Origin: Candidatus Muproteobacteria bacterium | GTDB lineage: Bacteria > Pseudomonadota > Gammaproteobacteria > Acidiferrobacterales > Sulfurifustaceae | Direction: 5' to 3' | Assembly (NCBI GenBank): GCA_023266455.1 | Contig: JAHFQD010000156.1 | Coordinates: 1 to 5,223 of the forward strand | Length of the DNA: 5,223 bases | Program-made: the position numbers and the translations under genes | The notes under the pieces: generated by a model | Told to the model about the DNA's origin: nothing | What the model saw: the letters and a program-made list of their open reading frames with translations, nothing else | The model's database searches: none | Part shown: one piece after another, positions 1 through 5,223 of the stretch | Layout: each line of letters opens with the position of its first letter | How positions within the stretch are numbered: position 1 is the stretch's first letter

Positions 1-467
1 TCAATGCTGCCTTTCGCCGCCGGCGCCGCGCCGACCAACACCGCGCAATAGTTGAACTGGCGCAGCCCCCAGGTGAATTTAAAAAACGCGTGCGTAAAAA
101 TAATGATCAGCACCAACAAGCGCAGCTCCCATTGCAGCGGCGTGGTCTTTTCCACGAACGGCAAGTTGCTGACGAACGCCGTGACGTCTCGCTTAGCGCC
201 CAAAATCGTGAACAAGCCGACTAAAATCACCGCCGAGGTCGAGGCGAAAAACGACGCGCCGTGCGCCAATTGCCCGAGGACGTTGGCGTCGAGCAGACGA
301 TTCTCGCGCTTCAGGACTTGCTGCATCCAGCGATAGCGATTTTTGTGCATCGCCGCACGCAACGAATGTGTGCGCGGCTTACCGCGATCGGTATAAATCG
401 TGTAACCCACCCAGATGCCGGCGAACCAAAGCAACGCGACGACATCGGTAACAGGAATTTCCAGCAT
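1..467 (-). CDS. DUF599-family integral membrane protein (C-terminus cut by window edge)
   Basis: An open frame of 155 codons starts at ATG 467-465 and runs off the left edge without a stop. An in-frame TAA lies directly before the ATG, so the gene cannot start further upstream; the ribosome site is weak (a GGGTG about 10 bases ahead). The product resembles the DUF599 family of bacterial inner-membrane proteins, whose function is unknown to me. Family-like features are a short hydrophobic N-terminal segment (about residues 8-24), a basic stretch with the pattern SLRAAMHKNRYRWMQ (35-49), a LLDANVLGQL segment (58-67), and an ASFFASTSAVILVG helix (71-84). A third hydrophobic helix spans about 115-133, followed by FKFTWGLRQFNYC (129-141). 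DUF599 proteins are usually somewhat over 200 residues, so roughly the last third is missing. It follows the response regulator on the same strand after 82 bp and may have its own promoter. Family assignment is by recalled pattern, not a search. Confidence 0.82.
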   Translation of the reverse strand, partial: MLEIPVTDVVALLWFAGIWVGYTIYTDRGKPRTHSLRAAMHKNRYRWMQQVLKRENRLLDANVLGQLAHGASFFASTSAVILVGLFTILGAKRDVTAFVSNLPFVEKTTPLQWELRLLVLIIIFTHAFFKFTWGLRQFNYCAVLVGAAPAAKGSI

Positions 468-498
468 TTAGCGCGACACCCGTATATGAACTGTGTAC

Positions 499-527
499 AT
501 CATGCGCAAAGAAACGTGACGTCTCAA
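499..527 (-). promoter_or_regulatory. candidate sigma-70 promoter for the DUF599 gene
   Basis: Read on the minus strand, TTGAGA (527-522; 5 of 6 to the -35 consensus) is followed after exactly 17 bases by CATGAT (504-499; 4 of 6 to the -10 consensus). Transcription would start near 492, leaving about 25 bases of leader before the ATG at 467. The 82-bp gap after the response regulator leaves room for such a promoter. Matches of this quality also occur by chance, so this is a candidate only. Confidence 0.28.
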
Positions 528-549
528 TGACGGCGCGTGCGACGCAACC

Positions 550-981
550 CTATTTCGAAATTGAACCACCCGAAAATCCACACGCAATAGTGCTACTAAC
601 GAAAGTTTTTTGTTGGCGCACCGCGTCGATGGCAGGCAATAAGTCGCGGCTGGCATCCGATTTCACGACGAATCCGCGTACACCAGCGTCGATCGCGCGC
701 TGCGCCGTGTACGGAGCGTCGTGTTGTGTGAGGAGCAGTGTTTCTACGGACGGCGCCGCTTGCCGAATTTTGTATGCCGCGCTGAGACCGTCTAATTTCG
801 GCATGCTGTAATCGAGAATCGCGACGTCGGGTAGCAGCGAGATCGCTTTCGCCACCGCTTCTTCTCCGTCTATCGCTTCACCGACAACCTGATACTGGGG
901 TTGCGCTTCAAGCAAGCGTTTCAAGCCATCGCGAAACGCTTTGTTGTCGTCTGCGAACAAAATGCGAATTTTTTTAGTCAT
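550..981 (-). CDS. single-domain (receiver-only) response regulator of NarL-like type
   Basis: This 143-residue cytoplasmic protein is a CheY-like receiver that accepts phosphate from a histidine kinase. The active site is complete: acidic pair D11/D12, phospho-acceptor D57 in PDVAILDYSMPKLDG, switch threonine T85 in LLLTQHD, and K107 in GFVVKSD, with F104 a possible aromatic switch residue. The alpha-4 to alpha-5 region (AIDAGVRGFVVKSDASRDLLPAIDAV) looks like NarL/LuxR-type regulators, but the protein stops at residue 143 after a short Ser/Gly-rich tail (FSGGSISK). The usual LuxR helix-turn-helix of about 65 residues is absent, and nothing like it appears in the gap downstream. The ATG at 981-979 is preceded by GAGG 13 bases away, longer than usual, so initiation may depend on coupling. 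It lies 40 bp after the kinase gene and is very probably co-transcribed with it as its partner. Without a DNA-binding domain it probably acts by protein contact or phosphate relay, which is inference. Confidence 0.93.
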   Translation of the reverse strand: MTKKIRILFADDNKAFRDGLKRLLEAQPQYQVVGEAIDGEEAVAKAISLLPDVAILDYSMPKLDGLSAAYKIRQAAPSVETLLLTQHDAPYTAQRAIDAGVRGFVVKSDASRDLLPAIDAVRQQKTFVSSTIACGFSGGSISK

Positions 982-1021
982 GTGGTTACCGTCGCCTCGA
1001 GCATTATTCGTATCACTTCGT

Positions 1022-2989
1022 TTATAGCGTCGGCAAGATCACGCGCAAAATCGTTCCCGGATTCGCCGGACCGATTTCTAGCGATCCGCCTAATTGGCGT
1101 ACGCGCTCGCGCATGCCACGAACGCCGACGCCGAGCGTTACGGCGCCATCCGCGTCGTGTCGATACGCGGAATCCGGAATTCCTTTCCCGCGATCGCGCA
1201 CATCGAGCATGATGTGACTGAAATCGCGATGTAAATGAATCTCGGCGGTATCGCTGCCGGAATGGCGATGAATATTGGTCAACCCTTCTTGGACGATGCG
1301 GAACAGCGTCAATTCATACTCCTCGGGCAACCGTTCAATGTCGGACGTCATCTTCAAATCGACTTTTATACTCGTACGATGCATAAAGCCGTCGACGTAC
1401 CAGCGCAACGCGTGCGTCAGACCCGCTTGATCAAGCAACGGCGGATGCAGCAGATACGACAACGTTCGAATTTCCTGCGCGGCCTCGTCGGTCAGCGCCA
1501 GACACTCCGTGATGATCGACGCCGTTTCTCCGCCGCGCTCGTCATCGCTCTGCTTAATTACCGTGAGATTCAAACTCAAGGCCGATAACAATTGTCCCGT
1601 GCTATCGTGCAGCTCGCGCGCTAAACGGCGACGCTCTTCGTCCTGAATCTTCAATAATCGACCCGAAAGCTCGCGTACGACTCTTTCGGTGCGCTTGCGC
1701 TCGGTGATATCGCGCGTCACCTTCGCAAAACCGCGCAGTACGCCACCTTCGAACAACGCAGTAAGAACAACGTTCGCCCAAAACCGCGAGCCATCTTTGC
1801 GCACTCGCCAGCCTTCTTCTTCGAAACGACCTTCCTTGGCGGCGATTTCCAGTTCGCGCGCGGGCTTATCCGCGCGTATGTCTTGCGATGGATAAAACAC
1901 GGAGAAATGTTTGCCGATGATTTCATGGGGCGTATACCCCTTGATGCGTTGCGCACCGAGGTTCCAGCTCAAGATATGTCCATCTATATCGAGCATGAAA
2001 ATGGCGTAGTCCTGCACGCCTTCGACTAGCAATCGAAATTGCTCCTCGCTCCGCCGCAGTTCCTCAGAAAAGCTGGCGAGTTCGAGCGTGCGTTCCTGGA
2101 CTGCCGTCTCGAATTGATCGCGCTCATGCTTGAGTTCGTCTTCAGCGCGACGGCGCTCGGTGATATCGATCACCACACCGAACAAACTGCCGTGCTGCGA
2201 CAGCCGTCGGCCTTTGCAGTAGTACCAGCGCAGACCTAGCTTCGGTCGCTGATAGCGATATTCGAATTCCATGACGCCGGTGTGCGCCGCGATTTCCATT
2301 TCCAACTCGAGCCGTCGGCGATCGTCGGGATAAACGCGTGTCATCCACTTCGCTAAATAATCGCGATCCGTCGGCGACGTCCCGAACATCTGATGCAGCG
2401 CCGGCGACAACGTACCCATGCCGGAAGCCGGATTCCATTCCCAAGTACCGATCTCGGCAGCGCTCTGCGCCGCGCGCAACCGCGTCTCGTCGGCAACGCG
2501 ATCATGCTCGACTTGCTTACGCGCCGTAATATCTTCGGCGAAAACCAAGACACCGCTGTTCGGCATACTCAAGTCGCCCCACGGTTGCGCTTCCCAACAC
2601 AAGCGCAGTTCGGTTCCGTCCGCCTGGATCAAAACGTCTTCATCCACTTTTTCCGTCGCGCCTTCTAAGCAACGACGATGCGCATCCTTCCAGCGTTCTG
2701 GAATATTCGGAAAAACTTCGTATTGGGAATGTCCGATGATGTCTTCGCGGGCTAAGTTGAAAATTTCCAGCCAGCGATTGCTAACGCGAAGGTAGCGCAT
2801 ACTCCGATCGAACATCGCGATCGCCGCCGGAACATGCTCGACAAAAGCGGACAATAGCGCGTGTTCTTTTTTTATCGATTCGGGGACGGCATAGGTAGGC
2901 GCGGACAAACGTTCGCGAACAGATACTGTTGCAACATCGGATTCTTCCGATCCGGACGACGCGGAGAATGGAGAGCGCGTTGACGACAT
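1022..2989 (-). CDS. soluble PAS-PAS-PAS sensor histidine kinase, NarL/HisKA_3 type
   Basis: The predicted product has 655 residues from ATG 2989. It would autophosphorylate on histidine in response to a cytoplasmic signal and pass phosphate to the adjacent response regulator. A Ser-rich leader (1-37) is followed by PAS1 (about 45-157, ending VFAEDITARKQ), PAS2 (about 172-280, ending VVIDITERRRAE), a charged coiled-coil segment (about 280-315), PAS3 (about 315-430, ending VTRDITERKRTE), a HisKA_3 dimerisation domain (about 443-510) and a HATPase domain (about 548-652). H461 sits in the H-box RELHDSTGQLLSAL. The N-box is EGLTNIHRH (N572), the G1 box DRGKG (D599, G601, G603) and the G2 box GVGVRGMRER (620-629). 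I see no signal peptide or membrane segment, so it should be cytoplasmic. The PAS domains lack the LOV cysteine motif and a clear FixL-type haem histidine, so the ligand is unknown. A TTG at 3010-3008 could add seven residues, but ATG 2989 has the better ribosome site. PAS borders are estimates. Confidence 0.95.
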   Translation of the reverse strand: MSSTRSPFSASSGSEESDVATVSVRERLSAPTYAVPESIKKEHALLSAFVEHVPAAIAMFDRSMRYLRVSNRWLEIFNLAREDIIGHSQYEVFPNIPERWKDAHRRCLEGATEKVDEDVLIQADGTELRLCWEAQPWGDLSMPNSGVLVFAEDITARKQVEHDRVADETRLRAAQSAAEIGTWEWNPASGMGTLSPALHQMFGTSPTDRDYLAKWMTRVYPDDRRRLELEMEIAAHTGVMEFEYRYQRPKLGLRWYYCKGRRLSQHGSLFGVVIDITERRRAEDELKHERDQFETAVQERTLELASFSEELRRSEEQFRLLVEGVQDYAIFMLDIDGHILSWNLGAQRIKGYTPHEIIGKHFSVFYPSQDIRADKPARELEIAAKEGRFEEEGWRVRKDGSRFWANVVLTALFEGGVLRGFAKVTRDITERKRTERVVRELSGRLLKIQDEERRRLARELHDSTGQLLSALSLNLTVIKQSDDERGGETASIITECLALTDEAAQEIRTLSYLLHPPLLDQAGLTHALRWYVDGFMHRTSIKVDLKMTSDIERLPEEYELTLFRIVQEGLTNIHRHSGSDTAEIHLHRDFSHIMLDVRDRGKGIPDSAYRHDADGAVTLGVGVRGMRERVRQLGGSLEIGPANPGTILRVILPTL

Positions 2990-2992
2990 AAA

Positions 2993-2997
2993 TCCTT
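2993..2997 (-). promoter_or_regulatory. ribosome binding site deciding the kinase start
   Basis: On the minus strand AAGGA is followed by TTT and then ATG (2989-2987). The spacing is short but usable. The in-frame TTG seven codons upstream (3010-3008) is preceded by TTATCACC, which has no Shine-Dalgarno character. This favours the ATG, giving 655 residues rather than 662. Confidence 0.55.
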
Positions 2998-3034
2998 GTC
3001 CGAAGTGCAAGGTGATAACAACGTTGCCAATCGC

Positions 3035-3063
3035 ACCTTATGCCGAGTCGCGGCGTTTTTCAA
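3035..3063 (-). promoter_or_regulatory. candidate sigma-70 promoter for the kinase-regulator operon
   Basis: Read on the minus strand, TTGAAA (3063-3058; 5 of 6 to -35) is separated by 17 bases from TAAGGT (3040-3035), which keeps the three most conserved -10 positions (T, A and final T) but only 3 of 6 overall. The predicted start is near 3028, giving a leader of about 39 bases before ATG 2989. An 8-bp palindrome, CAACGTTG (3019-3026), covers the region just after the predicted start, and another, ATGCGCAT (3072-3079), lies just upstream of the -35. Either could be an operator, but palindromes this short are common by chance. Confidence 0.38.
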
Positions 3064-3105
3064 ACGGCGCGATGCGCATATACCTATGGTTCATACGGAC
3101 ATCGC

Positions 3106-3132
3106 AGAATGCCGCCGCACGAGCGGCATTCT
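3106..3132 (-). terminator. hairpin at the parC stop, candidate terminator without a U-tract
   Basis: A perfect 10-bp inverted repeat has arms AGAATGCCGC at 3106-3115 and GCGGCATTCT at 3123-3132 around a 7-base loop. On the minus strand it begins with the last base of the parC TGA, the usual place for a terminator. The bases after the stem (GCGATGTCCGTATG) contain no T-run, so it is not a classical intrinsic terminator. It may still end transcription, protect the 3' end of the parC message, or work with Rho. Its position between two unrelated genes supports a boundary role. Confidence 0.45.
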
Positions 3133-5223
3133 CATTTCGATTCCAAGGTCTCGATACCTTTCACTTCTTGATGTCCCTTCGGCAAACGTGCGCCACGTAA
3201 TCCGCGTTCGGATACGTAACCGTCGATTTCTTGGCCGGCTTTAAGCTTCAACTCGCCTTTGCCGGTACGCAGCAACAGCGACTGACCTTCTTTGAACACC
3301 GCCACACCGACGAGGAATTCTTCGCGCGCCGCGACTTTAGCGCCGGGGATGCCGAGAATTTTTTCGCCCTTGCCTTTCTCCATGCGCGGTAGATCGCCGA
3401 CGGCGCAGATCAATAGATTTCCCTTGACGCTCACGGCGGCGAGCCAATCGTGCTCCATATCGGCGACACGCTGCGGGGACAATGCCTTCGCGCCCTTTGG
3501 TACGTTCAGCACCGCCTTGCCAGCGCGTCGATCGGTAACCATGTCGGAAAGTTTTACGATCAAGCCGTAACCGGCATCGGACGCGAGTAGATATAAATCA
3601 TCGGACTCGCCCATGATCACGCCGGACCAACTCGCACCGGGCGGTGGATTCAAACTCGACGCTAAGGGTTCGCCATGACCGCGCGCCGATGGCAACTTGT
3701 GCGCGGGCAAAGTGTACGTGCGGCCCGTCGAATCCAAGAAAATCGCGAGCTGATTGCTCTTGCCGCGCGCGGCTTGCATAAAGCTGTCGCCATTTTTGTA
3801 TTCGAGCGCGCGCGCGTCGACTTCGTGTCCCTTGGCCGATCGCACCCAGCCCTTCTCGGACAACACGACCGTCACCGGTTCGGTCGGCAACAATTGCGTG
3901 ATGTCGATGACCTTGGCGGCCTCGCGCTGCACGATCGGCGAACGACGAGCGTCGCCGAATTCCTCGGCGTCGGCTTCGATTTCTTCACGCACTTTTTGTT
4001 TGAGTTTGGCGCGCGAACCGAGGGTCTTTTCCAATTCGGCTTTTTCCTGCGCCAGTTCTTTCTGCTCGCCGCGAATCTTCATTTCCTCGAGCTTGGCCAA
4101 ATGACGCAGCTTGGTTTCGAGGATCGCTTCGGCTTGGATTTCGGTGAGCTTGAAACGCTTCATCAACACCGGCTTCGGTTCTTCCTCGCGACGGATAATG
4201 CGAATGACTTCGTCAAGATTGAGGAACGCGATCAACAAACCGTCGAGGATGTGCAGACGCGCGTTGACTTTGTCCAAGCGGTATTGCAAACGACGGCGCA
4301 CGGTTTCGGTGCGGAACTCAAGCCATTCGCTCAGCAACTCGACCAAGTTGAACACGCGTGGGCGACCGTTAAGACCGATCACGTTCAAGTTCACGCGGTA
4401 GGTGCGTTCGATATCTGTGGTCGCGAACAAATGATCCATCAACTCCACCGGATCCACGCGATTGGAACGCGGCACGATGACAAGCCGCGTCGGATTTTCG
4501 TGATCGGATTCGTCGCGTAAGTCCTCGACCATGGGCAGTTTCTTGTCGCGCATCTGCTGCGCGATCTGCTCCAACACTTTCGCCGGCGAGACTTGGTGCG
4601 GCAACGCGGTGATGATGATGTTGCCGTCTTCGCGTTCCCAACAACCGCGGGCGCGCACGCTGCCGTTACCGGTTTTGTAAATCTCCCGGAGTTCGGCGGG
4701 CGCTGAGACGATCTCGGCGTCGGTCGGATAATCCGGACCTTTGATGTTCTTCAGCAGATCGGCCAGTGTCGAATCCGGCTTGTCCAACAAACGGATGCAA
4801 GCGGCTGCGACTTCGCGCACGTTATGCGGCGGAATGTCGGTCGCCATACCGACGGCGATGCCGGTGGTACCGTTCAACAACACGTGCGGCAAGCGCGCTG
4901 GCATAAAGCGCGGTTCTTCCAACGTGCCGTCGAAATTCGGTGTCCAATCGACCGTGCCCTGCTCCACTTCGGACAACAGTACTTGCGAGAACGCCGTCAA
5001 CCGCGATTCGGTGTAACGCATGGCCGCGAACGATTTCGGATCGTCCGGCGAGCCCCAGTTGCCTTGGCCGTCGACCAACGGGTAGCGATAGCTGAACGGC
5101 TGCGCCATCAGCACCATGGCTTCGTAACACGCCGAATCGCCGTGCGGATGGAACTTGCCAAGCACGTCACCGACGGTGCGCGCGGATTTTTTATATTTCG
5201 CCGTCGCCGCCAGACCGAGTTCG
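3132..5223 (-). CDS. parC: DNA topoisomerase IV subunit A (ParC), N-terminus cut by window edge
   Basis: ParC is the DNA-cleaving subunit of topoisomerase IV, which with ParE decatenates daughter chromosomes and relaxes supercoils. The frame is open from the right edge to TGA 3134-3132 and encodes 696 residues, starting with [20 protein letters not shown], equivalent to about residue 51 of the E. coli protein. The full protein would thus be near 746 residues, close to E. coli's 752. The true start lies outside the window; the GTG at 5165-5163 is an internal valine. In E. coli numbering, the catalytic tyrosine Y120 (codon 5015-5013) lies in [10 protein letters not shown] after R119. Visible regions are the winged-helix cleavage domain, a tower with [10 protein letters not shown], a long coiled coil (about 350-475) with [16 protein letters not shown], and a beta-pinwheel C-terminal domain from about 494. 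The pinwheel lacks the GyrA-box QRRGGKG of gyrase, and its opening ([24 protein letters not shown]) matches ParC, which separates it from GyrA. Quinolone positions S80 and E84 are the sensitive-type residues. Confidence 0.97.
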   Translation of the reverse strand, partial: ELGLAATAKYKKSARTVGDVLGKFHPHGDSACYEAMVLMAQPFSYRYPLVDGQGNWGSPDDPKSFAAMRYTESRLTAFSQVLLSEVEQGTVDWTPNFDGTLEEPRFMPARLPHVLLNGTTGIAVGMATDIPPHNVREVAAACIRLLDKPDSTLADLLKNIKGPDYPTDAEIVSAPAELREIYKTGNGSVRARGCWEREDGNIIITALPHQVSPAKVLEQIAQQMRDKKLPMVEDLRDESDHENPTRLVIVPRSNRVDPVELMDHLFATTDIERTYRVNLNVIGLNGRPRVFNLVELLSEWLEFRTETVRRRLQYRLDKVNARLHILDGLLIAFLNLDEVIRIIRREEEPKPVLMKRFKLTEIQAEAILETKLRHLAKLEEMKIRGEQKELAQEKAELEKTLGSRAKLKQKVREEIEADAEEFGDARRSPIVQREAAKVIDITQLLPTEPVTVVLSEKGWVRSAKGHEVDARALEYKNGDSFMQAARGKSNQLAIFLDSTGRTYTLPAHKLPSARGHGEPLASSLNPPPGASWSGVIMGESDDLYLLASDAGYGLIVKLSDMVTDRRAGKAVLNVPKGAKALSPQRVADMEHDWLAAVSVKGNLLICAVGDLPRMEKGKGEKILGIPGAKVAAREEFLVGVAVFKEGQSLLLRTGKGELKLKAGQEIDGYVSERGLRGARLPKGHQEVKGIETLESK

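Noticed and set aside
468..549. Remnant of a LuxR helix-turn-helix downstream of the receiver
   Set aside because: I looked for a helix-turn-helix-like translation beyond the regulator stop and found none. The DUF599 gene begins at 467, leaving no room for a lost domain.
2159..2174. Inverted repeat GGTGAT-ATCG-ATCACC as a possible operator or hairpin
   Set aside because: It encodes VVIDIT at the end of PAS2, a motif repeated at the other PAS ends, so codon usage explains it. It also lies inside the kinase gene far from any start.
2867..2873. A7 tract in the kinase gene as programmed frameshift or phase-variation site
   Set aside because: The phase would allow slippage (A AAA AAA), but the -1 frame ends at a nearby stop with no meaningful product, and seven As is short for a contingency tract. 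A similar A7 at codons 3-5 of the regulator (969-975) likewise simply encodes lysines and the start of isoleucine.
3008..3010. TTG as the kinase start, adding seven residues
   Set aside because: There is no ribosome site before it, whereas the ATG at 2989 follows AAGGA. The extra residues belong to no domain.
3675..4520. Long open frame of 281 codons on the plus strand opposite parC
   Set aside because: It lies wholly inside an unmistakable, well-conserved ParC frame and its predicted protein shows no recognisable domain. GC-biased third positions commonly open the opposite strand like this.
5163..5165. GTG as the start of parC
   Set aside because: The frame stays open and ParC-like to the right edge ([19 protein letters not shown]), so this is an internal valine and the real start is outside the window.

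Overview
The window reads as an ordinary stretch of a gammaproteobacterial chromosome. The strongest clue is a ParC protein that aligns almost without gaps to the Escherichia coli protein, as recalled from memory. Its C-terminal region differs more and would fit a Nevskiales/Xanthomonadales-type lineage, but that placement is inference. Base composition is moderately GC-rich and looks even throughout. I see no tRNA, rRNA, insertion sequence, CRISPR array or other mobile element.

All four genes lie on the minus strand, so transcription runs from high to low coordinates. From right to left they are: parC (3132-5223, with about 50 N-terminal residues beyond the right edge); a 141-bp gap with a hairpin at the parC stop and a candidate promoter; a soluble sensor histidine kinase with three PAS domains and a NarL-type (HisKA_3) core (1022-2989); a 40-bp gap; a receiver-only response regulator (550-981); an 82-bp gap with a weaker candidate promoter; and a DUF599-family membrane protein (1-467, with its C-terminus beyond the left edge). 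No stretch over 300 bases lacks a gene.

The kinase and regulator very probably form one operon and one phosphorelay. A cytoplasmic signal sensed by one or more PAS domains would set autophosphorylation of His461, and the phosphate would pass to Asp57 of the regulator. The regulator has a complete receiver active site but no LuxR-type DNA-binding domain, which is unusual for a partner of a NarL-type kinase. The output must therefore run through protein-protein contact, a further phosphotransfer, or another protein. The DUF599 gene is same-strand and close, but nothing in the sequence ties it to the pathway. ParC is the housekeeping topoisomerase IV A subunit and looks functionally unrelated to its neighbours.

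I found no clear sign of a new defence system or other novel machinery. The most interesting point is the pairing of a NarL-type kinase with a receiver that lacks an output domain.
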